Part shown: positions 23,706 through 34,589 of the stretch, one piece after another | How the letters are laid out: every line of letters starts with the position of its first letter | How positions within the stretch are numbered: the stretch's first letter is position 1 | Assembly: GCF_001642475.1 (NCBI RefSeq) | Contig: NW_019174021.1 | Location: 1-64,000, forward strand | Source of the DNA: Fonsecaea monophora | Lineage: Eukaryota > Ascomycota > Eurotiomycetes > Chaetothyriales > Herpotrichiellaceae | Length of the DNA: 64,000 nt | Direction: 5' to 3' | Notes under the pieces: model-generated | Seen by the model: the letters and a program-made list of their open reading frames with translations, nothing else | The model's database searches: none | Told to the model about the DNA's origin: nothing | Translations under genes and position numbers: made by a program

Positions 23706-25300
23706 TTATGCGGCCATGTTGATCAGGACGGTCTTCGGCTCCGTGAACAATCTCAACGCATACTCTCCAAATTCACGCCCAATGCCGCTCTGTTTCTTGC
23801 CGCCAAAGGGTGCTTGCAAGCTTTGCAGGCTGATACAATTGATGCCGACGACACCCGACTCCAAAGCTGCGGACACTCGGAGAGCTCGTGTAATGTCTCG
23901 AGTGAAGACACCAGACATCAAACCAAACTCTGTATCGTTAGCCAGTCTGAGGACTTCTTCCTCCGTCTCAAATGTCTTGATGACGCTGACTGGGCCAAAG
24001 ATCTCCCGTCGGTAGATTTCCGCGTCGTCTCTGGGGTTCAAGAACACGGTGGGCTCCATATAGCACCCCGTCTCTCCGTGCTGGCCTCCTCCAACTATCA
24101 ATTCAGCCTCTGTCTTTCCTCGTTCCACCATCGATTTAACTCGCGCAAGCTGCGACTCGTCCACCATTGGCCCCCACTTGACAGCTGGATCCTGAGGATC
24201 CCCCATGTCGTTCGCAGCATCTCCCATCCTTTTCTTATATTCTTGGATGAATTTGTCCGCTATGCTCTTCTGGACATACACCCGCGATGCGGCAACGCAA
24301 AGCTGCCCACTTCGTGTCAAGATAGCATTTATTGTCCATGTGAGCGCATTCTCGAGATTTGCATCCTCGAAGATCACGGCTGGACTCTTGCCTCCAAGCT
24401 CCAAGGTGACGCGTTTCAAGTTGCTTCTTGCGGCGGCCTCTTGAATCTTCCTGCCTGTGGCGACTGAGCCGGTAAAACTGACCTTGCGGATCCTCATATG
24501 TTCGGCAAGAAGGGCTCCAGTAGATCCAGGACCTGTAAGAACTTGGACAACCCCAGGAGGAAAGCCTGCTTTTTCGAAGAGAGCTGCCACAGCCAATGTC
24601 CCCAAGGGTGTCTTTTCGCTAGGTTTCACAATCAAGACATTTCCAGTGGCCAGTGCCGGAGCAGCCTTGAGGAAAAAGGTTGCTACCGGTGCATTAAAGG
24701 GGTTGATGGCAGCACAGACCCCAAGTGGCTCGTGCCGGACAATCTTGACAAAACCTGATAGTGTAGTGAGTACAGTTCTGGGCTACCAAAAGAGAACGCA
24801 ATCAAGACTCGCTTACCGTCATCGGCGGGAAAATAGTCACCCCTCTGCTTGTCTGTCCATCCTGCATAATACAGCAGACAGTTTCTGATATAATTTCGCT
24901 CACGAACTGGGGCTAAGGAGACTGGAATTCCAGAGGTGAGTGAGTCCAAGGTGAGGATCGGCATGAGTTCCTTGTCGAGCAGTGTAGCCAATTTGAGAAA
25001 ACACTCGGTACGTTGAATGGCCGTAAATCGACTCCATGGCCCCTGGAAAGCCTCTTCGGCGTATTTGACTGCTGCGTCGACGTCTTCAGGGCCGGCGACT
25101 GGAATATTCTCGACCACAACAGTGTTATCCTTTGGGTTTTTGAGGCTGTACGTCTCTGTGGCCTTGGCCGCGACGTATTCGCCGTTCAAAAAGAGCTTGG
25201 TGTAGCTCTTCGGATCCAGGACAGTCTTAGCCATTGCTACGATACTGTTTGATTCCACTGGTACGATGGCCTCGGTCGGAAAGGAGGTATTCACAGACAC
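23706..25300 (-). CDS. Aldehyde dehydrogenase (NAD(P)+)
   Basis: A 510-residue enzyme of the ALDH superfamily that oxidises aldehydes to carboxylic acids. One intron (24,755-24,816) joins PADD to GFVKIVRHEPLG. The catalytic Glu is in VTLELGGKSP (about residue 280) and the nucleophilic Cys in GQLC (about 314). The cofactor-loop FTGSVATG and the C-terminal PFGGKKQSGIGRE are present. An alternative start MAKTVLDP lies 22 codons downstream and fits better with the usual N-terminus. It is transcribed divergently from the alcohol dehydrogenase at 25,579, so the pair could carry out alcohol to aldehyde to acid. No targeting signal is evident. Confidence 0.92.
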
Positions 25301-25331
25301 TTAAACCCCTTCCTTACCCAGCGGATCCACC

Positions 25332-25339
25332 TCGGCCCG
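25332..25339 (+). promoter_or_regulatory. TCGGCCCG motif between ALDH and ADH
   Basis: The site reads CCTCGGCCCGA and lies between the divergent ALDH (start 25,300 or 25,234) and ADH (25,579) genes. TCGG-C-CCGA is an inverted repeat CGG-N1-CCG, a layout Zn2Cys6 dimers can bind. The same octamer stands upstream of other cluster genes. Confidence 0.5.
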
Positions 25340-25578
25340 ATGGAGAACGAGCGCCGACATGTTACGTGCTGGCATTTGCCGATAACCCACCAGGCGGTCG
25401 CCGGTGGACCCACTTGCACCCGGCCTCAAACTCATGGCAACTTGACCTCGGACCAAGCCGACAATTCTTCCTCCTCCTCACGAGCGGGGGTTCCTTTATT
25501 ATACCGAGAACTTCGTACATGTCGCTGCTCCTCCGGCATTCAGACTTTTCACACTGTACGCCGTTCAAACGACTACCA

Positions 25579-26652
25579 ATGGCGGACCAAAAGGACCAAA
25601 TGGACATCTGGGCTTTGACAGAATGGGATACCCCCTTGAAGAAGCTTCGCCAACCCATCCCAACTCCCAAGGGGACGGAAGTATTGGTCAAAACCACCCA
25701 TGTCGGTGTTTGTCACTCGGACCTCCATACCGCTGAAGGATTCTATGATATGGGGGGAGGAAAGCGCTTTTATGTTAAACAGCGCGGTATCGAGCTGCCC
25801 GTTGCCTTGGGCCATGAAATACTAGGAGAAGCAGCTGCAGTTGGACCTGAAGTCGATTCCATCGTGATAGGGCAACGCTACATTGTCTATCCATGGATTG
25901 GTTGTGGTACTTGTGGGCGCTGTCTCCAGGAAAAGTACAATCTATGCGCCGGACAAAGAGCACTCGGAGTCCTTCAGAACGGCGGGTTTGCCGAGTATGT
26001 GCTGGTCCCCCATCCGAAATTCCTCATCGACCTAGGAAACCTCGACCCTATGGTGGCCTGTACATATGGCTGCTCTGGAATCACAACCTTAAGCTCCGTC
26101 AATAAGCTAATGCCTCTCCCACCGGATGAGCCAGTCCTCCTGGTTGGTGCGGGAGGGCTAGGACTGGCAGCAATATCGGTATTGAAGTCATTCGGGCATG
26201 AGTTCATCGTTAGTGCAGACATCAGTGACGATAAGCTAGCTGCGGCCGCTGCAGCTGGTGCGACAAAGACCGTCAACACCTCGGGTCCTTCTGCAGCTGA
26301 AGACATTCTCGCTGCCACTAACGGGCCTGTCACTGCAGTTATTGATTTTGTGAACAACACGGCTACCGCACGCATGGTCAACGATCTGGTTGGTAAAGGA
26401 GCTAGATGGGTCCAAGTCGGTGTCATGGGAGGCTCGCTTGAGTTGTCTCTCGTAGCGAACATTTTCAAAGGCCTGGCCATTTATTCTAATATCACCGGAA
26501 GCTTGGACGAGCTCCGGAGCATCGTGAAGATTGCAAAAGAAGGGAAACTGCCCGCTGTGCCGATCCAGAAGATGCCTTGGGACTCGGTGAATGAGGCGAT
26601 GGACTTGTTGAAGGCGGGAAAAGCATCGGGGCGAATTGTGCTCACCAAGTGA
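25579..26652 (+). CDS. Zinc-dependent medium-chain alcohol dehydrogenase
   Basis: A 357-residue enzyme of the MDR family that interconverts alcohols with aldehydes or ketones. The start MADQKDQMDIWAL is chosen because the longer upstream frame has no ADH-like sequence. The catalytic zinc ligands are in GVCHSD and GHE, and the structural zinc site is the four-Cys loop CGTCGRCLQEKYNLC. The NAD(P)-binding motif is GAGGLGLAA. It has no introns. As the neighbour of ALDH and BVMO genes it may oxidise a cyclic or branched alcohol to the ketone the BVMO uses, or the hydroxy-acid released after lactone opening. Substrate not determinable here. Confidence 0.9.
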   Translation: MADQKDQMDIWALTEWDTPLKKLRQPIPTPKGTEVLVKTTHVGVCHSDLHTAEGFYDMGGGKRFYVKQRGIELPVALGHEILGEAAAVGPEVDSIVIGQRYIVYPWIGCGTCGRCLQEKYNLCAGQRALGVLQNGGFAEYVLVPHPKFLIDLGNLDPMVACTYGCSGITTLSSVNKLMPLPPDEPVLLVGAGGLGLAAISVLKSFGHEFIVSADISDDKLAAAAAAGATKTVNTSGPSAAEDILAATNGPVTAVIDFVNNTATARMVNDLVGKGARWVQVGVMGGSLELSLVANIFKGLAIYSNITGSLDELRSIVKIAKEGKLPAVPIQKMPWDSVNEAMDLLKAGKASGRIVLTK

Positions 26653-26825
26653 ACGAGATTCCCATGAGGAGAAGCAAATCGACGCTCACATTGTTTCTTT
26701 GGGACTGACGTCTCTATAGTAAGCCTTTCTAAAACTCTATAGTGAGACAGTAACTACCAAAGGATGTGTATAGAATTGAAGACCTGCCATCGCTAACATT
26801 CGTCTGTCAATTCATCCGAGCATGA

Positions 26826-28586
26826 TCATGCTGCAACTGACGGCGAACCGAGTGCTATTTGACCTCCAGAGTGGATCGGGGCTTCTTTCCTTTCGACGTC
26901 AGTAGCCACGGAAGGCGAAAACTTCATGCTTTCCCATCCTGTCTTGGTCTCTTTGTCGAGCCACGAAGCCCAGGTCGAAACTCCGCCAAAGTAAAACAAA
27001 GGATCAATAGCCTTGCCAGGAATGTTGGCTCCCACAAACCATGCTTTTGCTGCCTTGGCCGATTCTGCAAACAGCGTGGCTTTGAAAGCTTCTCGTAGGT
27101 GATAAGACCAGGCATATGCAGGCTTCTCAGACACGTCAATGGTATCGAGTTTGTTTTCTTCCATATGGCGAATGGTCTTCCCGATCTAGTTTACGTCTAT
27201 CTCTTCGACAACTAGCATGTTTCCAAACGGCACATTTAGGCCACAGAAGATGAACATGTTGGGAAAGCCCGGGACGAGAGCTCCGGAAAATGTTTCGAGC
27301 CTCCTTTCCCAGCAATCCTTCAGGACTTTACCTCCAGTGCCTTTAACCTCCAAGTCACTGAGCGCCCCAGTGGCAGCATCGAATCCCAGTGCAAAAATAA
27401 TCATATCAAACTCATATTCGACCCCAGAGCCAAGACGAATGCCATTTTCGAACACATTCATATCATCACGGCTGACGTCTACCAGCTTAACGTTGTATCG
27501 ATTAAACGCCTCGTAGTAGAAGTAGCCACATAGTGGACGTTTAGAAAGGAAGGTTTATTTAGGGTAGAGGGCTTCTACCGTCTCTAGGTCCTAGACGATA
27601 GCTCGAATCTTCTTTCGTAGGTACTCAGAGGTAATTTCATTTGATTTTAGGTCCGTGACAAGGTCATTAAAGGTCTCAAACTGGAAATGGAAGCTACCGG
27701 ATTCCCAGCTAGAGTCTAGAATCTGTCTGATCTTGTCGGCATCAGCTAGGCCCTCTACTACCTTCACTGACGATACCATAGCTAGACCGAAGGGATGTTG
27801 TCTTGCGCGATTCCATATGCTATGATATTTTTGCTTGATAGCGGCTTTTTTATACTCATTAAACGTATAGTTTTGACCCGGCAGGACGTAATTCGGTGTG
27901 CGCTGAAACACCGTTAACTCCTTCGCTACAGGGGCAATCTTAGGGATGATCTGGACTCCTGTTGCACCGGTGCCTACGATAGCGACCCGCTTACCCCGAA
28001 AATCGATCGGTTTATTAGGCCAGCGAGATGCTTAGTACTATTCGCCGGTATATGACTTGAGCCTAGTGAAAGGAGGGTCTTTGACAATTGATAAAGGCCC
28101 CGCGGCGGGTACGAAGTAACGATAAGTTGTCGACGACCCTACTGTGGTGGTTATGGTCCAAGTTTTCTAGCTGTCACGGTAATGCGCGCTCGCGATACGT
28201 GTATCAAACTCGATCTTCTTGCGTAAATCAAAGTAGTCTATTTGACTAATGTTAGCTGGTGTGGGATTAAACACGGTTGTTTGGTGAACAATTTACTGAC
28301 CAGTAATATGGCCCTAATATCGTTGGGCATCATCCTGTAAAGGATAGCGTTCACGATAATTCCATTCCTCCTTCAACTCTGGCGCGAAATTCATGCTGCA
28401 CACCCAGGCCTCGCTGTCGTTTCGAGCCCTAGGATACCGATTCCAGTACCATGCGCCGCTAACATCCGATCCAGCTTCAAAGCACTTGACGGTCAGGCCG
28501 GTCTGGACAAGCTCCCATAGTGTCCGAATACCACCGAAACCTGCCCCGACGACAATAGCATCGCAATCGGTAAATTTAGCCGACAT
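26826..28586 (-). pseudogene. Baeyer-Villiger monooxygenase pseudogene killed by RIP-type stops
   Basis: A type I BVMO (FAD/NADPH, ketone to ester or lactone) can be read in one continuous frame from the ATG at 28,586 to the stop at 26,826, with no indel. The FAD motif GAGFGG, the NADPH motif GTGATG, FQRTPNYVLP and WFVGANIPGK remain. Eight premature stops, all TAG or TAA, interrupt it (for example 28,314-28,316, and one near 27,186). The BVMO fingerprint FxGxxxHxxxWP is destroyed (YTGE-stop-Y-stop-ASRWP) and an Arg replaces Gly in NRYPGAR. The lack of frameshifts and of TGA stops points to RIP, strongest at about 27,180-28,320. The intact BVMO at 38,174-39,900 is a paralogue. Confidence 0.88.
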
Positions 28587-29115
28587 TATTTGCACAGTGT
28601 AAGGTCTGAGGATAATGATATTAGGGAACGTTTCCAGACAGGGGTGTAAGGTAAGGGGCAGCTTAAATACCACATGTGGTGAACTTAGCTGTATCTGTGA
28701 CGCCCCTTATCCGATGATCGTGCAGTCAGCCTGGCTGCGTATCTTATTGTCGGTCGAGACCGAACTGACGCCGTCGAAACAAGAGGTTCATGCCAGCCGT
28801 CGCTCCCCCATGTCATTCTATATCGCGAGTGACCCGGCACCACCCGAAAAAAGCTCCACAAAATGAATGAGAGTTCGTCCATGGTATACGAACGTAAATT
28901 ATTATATCGCAATCAATCTTGATCTTGACTCTTCGGAGGTGAGGCCGGTTCTAAAATCATATGTGTTCAGTGGTGTGGATTCCCCTAGTGGCTCGACGGT
29001 TACCCCAGTATGCTCAGTGTGGGGACGGATGGGGGACTTCAAGCACTTCAACGCCATGGGCCGGACTTCGCCCGTGATACAGTTCTCTTGTTTCACCTCG
29101 GCCCGAAGAACTGAT
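28587..29115. promoter_or_regulatory. Gene-free stretch upstream of the dead BVMO
   Basis: 529 bp between the dead BVMO's start and the 3' end of the HMG-CoA lyase fusion. It contains a TCGGCCCG motif (29,098-29,105) within CCTCGGCCCGA, 10 bp past the fusion's stop codon and about 510 bp upstream of the BVMO. No gene seen. Confidence 0.4.
29098..29105 (+). promoter_or_regulatory. TCGGCCCG motif upstream of the dead BVMO
   Basis: This copy has the same ten bases (CTCGGCCCGA) as the site at 25,331. It lies just beyond the fusion gene's 3' end and upstream of the BVMO pseudogene. Confidence 0.4.
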
Positions 29116-31105
29116 TTATGTATCCCAGAACTTGACCCAGTCAACTCCTCCCTTGGTTTTCCTTTGGAACTTTTCGATGCCATGCCGACCTTCAGAGCCG
29201 GGCAGCATCATTTGTGCAAATTTGGTCCGGATCACATTTTCCTGTATGTCCGTTTGAGGGTGTGCCCACGCAACCTTGACCAAGTCCTTACATGCGGTAG
29301 CTGCTCGCGGGGCTGCACGTCGCAGTTGGTCCAAGTATTTTTCCACCAATTCCTCCAATTCCTCGGACGAGCTAGCTAGGCCGTGAACGGCACCGATTCG
29401 GTGTAGTTCGGCAGCGTGGACTTCCCTGCCACTCAAGATCGCTTCCCGTGCGAACGAGGGACCCCATTCTCGGACCACGAATTTCGAGATGATTGCCGGT
29501 GCCAGGCCGAGTTTGATTTCGCTCAGTGTCCATCGTGCTCGGGACGAGACCAGCCGCACGTCGCAGACGGTGCTTAGGCCGACACCGCCAGCGTAACAAG
29601 GCCCATCGACCACCGCGATGGTCGTTTGCGGACTTTCATCGATGGCCTGAAAGAGGTCGTATACCTTGGTATAATACCCATCTTCTTTGGCGGTGTCGCT
29701 TGTTTCTGTCCCGCCGCTCAGGTCCATACCCGTACAGAAGAATCGACCTTCAGAAGCCAGGAGGATATGAAAAACGGTGTGGTCCGTAGCCAGGTCACGG
29801 TAGAGCTGGGTTAAACCTTCGACCATTTGACCGGTGAGTGCGTTGCCATTTCGGTCTCGCGTGAGCGTCACCTTGACAACAGGGCCGTTTCGGGCGACCC
29901 GATAGTTGCCATTGTCTTCAATCGTGGTCCAGTCTCTCCTGGTGGAACTTTTTGCTGCTGGAGATGATGGTAGTTGAGTTCCGGCTCGAGATTTGGCACT
30001 GAGAGCCGCACCAGCACGGCTGCCATTTGGTATTCCCAGCTGTCGTGAAATCCATTCCCCAGTCTCGACGAGCTTGTCTAGATTCACGCCTGTCTTCACA
30101 CCCATCCTGTCAAAAAGGTACACAATGTCTTCTGTTGCGAGGTTACCTCTCGCTCCTACGGCGTAGGGACAACCACCGAGGCCAGCGACACTACTGTCGA
30201 ACGTTCGGAGACCCATATCGTAGGCCCTGACAACATTTGCCACGGCCTGCCCGTAAGTGTCGTGGAAATGGCCTGCAAGTAACGATACTGGGTGCCGTGC
30301 AAAGAGATACTCGAGCAGTTTTTGCGTGTCGTACGGCGTTCCCACCCCGGTTGTATCACCTAGGGCGACCTCGTAACAGCCCATGTCGAGAAGACGCCTG
30401 ACGACATACTCGACTTCTTGTGGCTGAGTTGGGCCGGTATATGGGTCGGCAAAGATGCATGAAACCACTCTGGATGGTTGGACTCGTTAGTGAATAATCG
30501 AGTGGTCAATTTCAATCTGTTTGGCTAGATTGCTCTTACCCTCGAACCAAGATCGAGCTTTCCCGAGCCTTCGTTGTGACGCTCTCGGCCTGAGCAAGTG
30601 CCTCATCGATGGTACAATTCTGATTAGCCTTACTGAATGCTTGAGAGGCAGACGCGAACACGACGACCTCTTTCGCCTCGCTTTTGCTTGCATTTATCAA
30701 CCCCTTCGTGTTGGGTGCCAGCACGGGAAACGTCCTTTCGGCGTCTGTCATCAGAGGTCGAATCTCCCGCATAACTTCGGCGCCGTCAGCCAGCTGAGGC
30801 ACCCATTTGGGGGAGACAAAAGAGGTCGCCTCAATATCTCGCAGGCCAGTGGCTGCTAGCCGCCGGATGAGCTCTACTTTCGTCGCAGTCGGGACAACAT
30901 TCTTGATGTTTTGAAGGCCATCGCGAGGCCCAACTTCGAGAATCCGAACATCACGCCCTCCACTAAATGCCCCGACTGATTTGGAGTAGCAGCGAACTTG
31001 GTGTCTCGACAGCAATTGAATCCTTTGGCGGGATTGATGGGCGGACAGCCTGGTGTTGAGGCAGGTCAATCGCAGAGAGCTGGAAGGTTGACGTAGCGTA
31101 GCCAT
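29116..31105 (-). CDS. HMG-CoA lyase / LiuC-like enoyl-CoA hydratase fusion, mitochondrial
   Basis: A 639-residue two-enzyme protein with one intron (30,470-30,539) joining LVRG to VVSCIFAD. Residues 1 to about 45 are rich in Arg/Ser with no acid, a mitochondrial presequence. The HMG-CoA lyase domain (about 50-345) has the catalytic GPRDGLQ (Arg 61, Asp 62), metal ligands in AGHFHDTYGQA (His 256, 258) and the active-site Cys in GLGGCPYA (about 289). A Ser/Ala-rich linker leads to a crotonase domain (about 376-639) with the oxyanion-hole segments CTGMDL and GPCYAGGVGL, and SEIKLGLAPAIIS. Lack of the first hydratase Glu with retention of the second is typical of LiuC-type 3-methylglutaconyl-CoA hydratases. 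The fusion would join hydration to HMG-CoA with its cleavage to acetyl-CoA and acetoacetate. It is divergent from the CoA-transferase. Confidence 0.88.
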
Positions 31106-31521
31106 CTACTGCTTCAGTGATACGATTAACAAGCAGCAGATGTGAAGGCCGTGAAGGGGTCGAAATGCACGCTTTAGCCACCACGAATGGGAACATTGAG
31201 GGGGTTGCCGACCGCTACCCGAGGAGAATCTAGTGGCAGAAGAGGCTGCGGGCCGAGAAAAGACAACCAACTCGTACAATGACACGACGATCTCTTCACG
31301 CAAATTGAGCCTCGGGATACGTCCGTCTCCAGAGCCTTTTCCTATTCTAATGTCTCGAGGCTGTGTACCTGATCCCCGAGCGGAGAAAAGGTGCATCGGT
31401 TGGCTAAAGTTCCCCACGTCGCCTGGGTATCGAGCTTTCCGAGCGTCCTCCATCTCCATCGACAGCACAATAGAAAAATATCCTGACACCACATTCCCAA
31501 GACGAGCCAGCTACAGTGATC
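31106..31521. promoter_or_regulatory. Divergent promoter of the lyase fusion and the CoA-transferase
   Basis: 416 bp shared by two genes of opposite strand. It carries CGGGCCGA, the reverse complement of TCGGCCCG (31,249-31,256), CCGAGG at 31,219-31,224 and CCTCGG at 31,310-31,315. This density of the same cores suggests joint control. Confidence 0.5.
31249..31256 (-). promoter_or_regulatory. TCGGCCCG motif in the lyase/CoA-transferase promoter
   Basis: The minus strand reads CTCGGCCCGC. It lies 144 bp upstream of the fusion's ATG and 266 bp upstream of the CoA-transferase ATG. Confidence 0.5.
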
Positions 31522-33195
31522 ATGAAACCACTTCGAGGTCCTTCGTTCTCCCGGTGGTCGGGCACTGCGAGCATAAGAAAGCATCCATTCCTGGCGAACT
31601 CGTGCAACTGCCCGACTCCCGCAAGATTCTTGAACACTCTACCAGAGACCAAAAATGAAGGGCCTCTCAAGGGCGTCAGAATTCTCGATCTTTCGCGAGT
31701 CTTGGCTGTAAGTCGGGCGAGCAGAATCCGTACACGCTGGCTCCCTTACCTGGGCCATGCTCTGACCCTCATTTAGGCACCCCTATGCACACAAATTCTC
31801 GCAGACTACGGTGCGGAGGTCATCAAAGTCGAAGATGTCGGTAAAGGCGTGAGTAATAGCTCTTCGTCAGCGATTCATTTGGAATATTGACATTGAACAG
31901 GATGATACCCGGTACTGGAAAGTGTCAGGTGAACAAAGCGCCTGGAAAGAAGACAGTGGCCCGGTGTCAAACTATTTTGCGGCCGTCAACAGGAACAAGC
32001 GATCGATATGCCTGAATCTGAAAGACCCAAGGGGTCGAGATATCTTTCTGCAGCTTGCAAAAAAGGCCGACGTTGTGTAACCATGCCCCTTTTTCTTGTT
32101 CTTGTTTTCCTTCTTCAATACAGAAGTTTTGACTCCTTTATTGCAGCGTGGATAACTTCCGCCCGGGAGCCTTGGACCGGCTAGGGCTCGGGTACGATGT
32201 ACTGTCAACAATCAACCCTCGAATCATTCACGCCAGCGTCTCCGGTGAGAGCACCTGCCAGCATTTTCGTTTTGGCATGCAGGGGAATAGCTAACCCAGA
32301 CAGGTTATGGATCCGTTGGGCCATTCTCGAAACGAGCAGGATATGATATGATCGCTGGTGCTGAAGCTGGTCTCCTGCATTTGACGGGGGAACGTGGGGG
32401 CCCTCCTGTGAGGCCTGGTCTCGGTCTCACAGATATGTGCACAGGATTATTTACTCACGGGGCCATTCTTGCAGCCTTGTACGCGCGAGAGATAACCGGC
32501 AAAGGACAAATGGTAAAGGCTTCCTTGTACGAAACACAGGTCGCCCTCCTTACCAATGTCGCATTGGCTTGGTTGAATCTGGGCCAGGAAGCAGAGCGCT
32601 GGGGAACACAGCATCCCAGTGTGGTCCCTTACGACGCATTCAAGACCAAGGACCTATATTTTGTCTGCGGAGCAACCAACGACAGCCAGTTCAGGATCCT
32701 CTGCAAGCAGCTCGGCTTGGCCGATCTGGCCAACGATCCCAGGTTCACCACCAACGCTGATCGTGTCAAAAATCGTGACGAGCTCTACCCAGTCCTGAAC
32801 CGTGCCTTCAAAACGAAGTCAACGGACGAGTGGATCGAATTATTTGAGGGGAGCGGACTACCATACGCACCTATCAACACGATGGAGCGTGTCTTTGATC
32901 ATCCACAGACAAAGGCGACGGAAATGGTTCACCAGTTGCCGTTCGATGCTGCCAAGTCAGGGCAGCTTAAGTTACTCGGTGAGTGTGGAAGACCTTTTTG
33001 GCTTTTGTCAGTCGTATGGAATCTCTGGCAGTCTCTGACATCCATGCAATAGGCCCAGCAGTAAAGTTCAGTGGTACACCGGCTTCCATACGAACTGCGC
33101 CACCACTACTTGGAGAACATACCGATGATATTCTTCGAGAACTGGAACTGTCACAAGCGGAGATTGATGATCTTCATGCTAGCAAGGTTGTTTGA
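31522..33195 (+). CDS. Class III (CaiB/BaiF) acyl-CoA:carboxylate CoA-transferase
   Basis: A 449-residue enzyme that moves CoA between carboxylic acids, resembling the succinyl-CoA:glutarate transferase branch. Introns are 31,708-31,776, 31,849-31,900, 32,077-32,146, 32,245-32,303 and 32,979-33,052. The N-terminus (MKPLRGPSFSRWSGTASIRK) is basic and Ser-rich, likely a mitochondrial presequence. The family opening GVRILDLSRVLAAPLCTQIL and DYGAEVIKVE, VDNFRPG, and SVSGYGSVGPFS are present. The Asp in GLTDMCTGL is at the place of the catalytic Asp. With no acyl-CoA ligase besides the acetoacetate enzyme in the cluster, this is the best candidate to activate the acid made by ALDH/BVMO chemistry. 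Confidence 0.9.
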
Positions 33196-33418
33196 CGACC
33201 GCTTCGAGCCTGGTTTTGGGAGTTAGTAGAAAATTATGGCCCGGGCCGTTGATTACTATATCTTAGCCGGTCACTATATACAGCTGGCATGCGATTGTGA
33301 TCTACGGAGACGACATCTACACTCACGTATTCTCTATTTCAAAACGAGGCTCCTTCTCAGCATAGATTGTCCCGTCCGTGGACCAGCGTGACCTTCCTTG
33401 CACGATACATCTTGTCAT

Positions 33419-34589
33419 CTAAGGAGTATCCCCAACCCGGTAGACTAACTTGCCCGAGCGAACCTTTCCGTCTTGAAGGTCTTTTAATCCCCGGATAACA
33501 CCTGCCAGTCCACCATCCCCAACCAAGACCGGGTGTGTCTTCAACTTGCCCTGTTCAACGTTCTAGTGAGGAAACAACACTCATTGAGAAAAAGCCGGTG
33601 TAAAGGGTGTGAACTAACCTCAGCGAGTAATCGTTCGCAAAGACCCATGAACATCTTTGCAAATTCAAAATCCTCTGGAGAAGCCGCAAATGTTCTAGGT
33701 CCAAAAACAAATGCTTCGCCGAACATGGTATACATGACGACTGAACTCGACTCAACATCATCCCTGGGTGAGATGATGGGGTTTGTGGTCCCGTAGTGAG
33801 TACGAGCGCCCGTAGAAAGAGAATCGGCACAGATCTTGGCCGATGATTCTATCGAAACGGTATCCCATGCGTATTTGAGTCCATTGTTTGTCAATCTCCG
33901 AATCTTGCTCGGAGTGTCAGGATCAGTATAAGGGAAACAATAGTCCGCTCCGAGGCCTTTGAGGCGATCGAACTGGTTCTCAGAGCATGTGGTGATGACT
34001 GTATATCCCGACCTAACAAGTGATATGTCAGCGTGTAAAGTTGCTTAGGACTTTAGTTCTGTTTCACGTACAATTTTGCAAATTGAATTGCCAGCCCACC
34101 AGTGGAAGTGCCTCCGCCATAAATCAAGACGTACTCTGAGTCCTTCTCAGAGCATGTCGGGAGCTTCAACCTGAGGGATTTCTGATAAAGACCTTGTCCC
34201 ACGGTGATTGCTGAAAGTGGCACTGTGGCAGCGTCTTCGTAGGACAAGCTATCAGGTATCCTCATCTGTACGTCTCCCTTGACTACAGCATATTCGGCAA
34301 AGACGCCGTCCTCTCCATTCACGGCATTGGATCCATGTGCACATCCGCAGATTCTGTCGCCCTTTTGCCAGTCTTTGGTCACGGCAGGACCTACTTCTTC
34401 TACGACGCCGGCGTAGTCGCATCCCATCAATGCATCGTCTTTGGCTCTCCTGAAGGCCACATGTTTCCAGTCGGTCGGATTGAGCGCCACAGCATATGGT
34501 TTGACCAGGACATAATCGTCACGCAACCGCGGAAGTGGTCTATCCCGGACGAGTCGAGCTTCGTCTCCTTTAATGACCACGGCTTTCAT
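33419..34589 (-). CDS. MDR-family enoyl reductase / quinone oxidoreductase (ToxD/LovC-like)
   Basis: A 347-residue protein with two introns (33,551-33,618 and 34,013-34,071). It begins MKAVVIKGDEARLVRDRPLP; an upstream in-frame ATG exists but adds nothing family-like. It has the GroES-like fold with ALNPTDWKH and GCDYAGVVEEVG, the nucleotide-binding segment IYGGGTSTGGLAIQ, and no zinc ligands, as in trans-acting enoyl reductases such as LovC and ToxD. These act on double bonds with NADPH. Here, with no PKS nearby, it may reduce an enoyl or enone intermediate of the catabolic route. The first intron's 3' neighbour exon starts LSGYTVITTCSE. Confidence 0.85.

Noticed and set aside
23622..24467. 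281-codon plus-strand frame opposite the aldehyde dehydrogenase
   Set aside because: Antisense shadow of an ALDH exon that contains the catalytic Glu and Cys.
25234..25578. 115-codon N-terminal extension of the alcohol dehydrogenase frame
   Set aside because: It has no ADH similarity, overlaps the start of the divergent ALDH gene, and MADQKDQ at 25,579 gives the normal family length.
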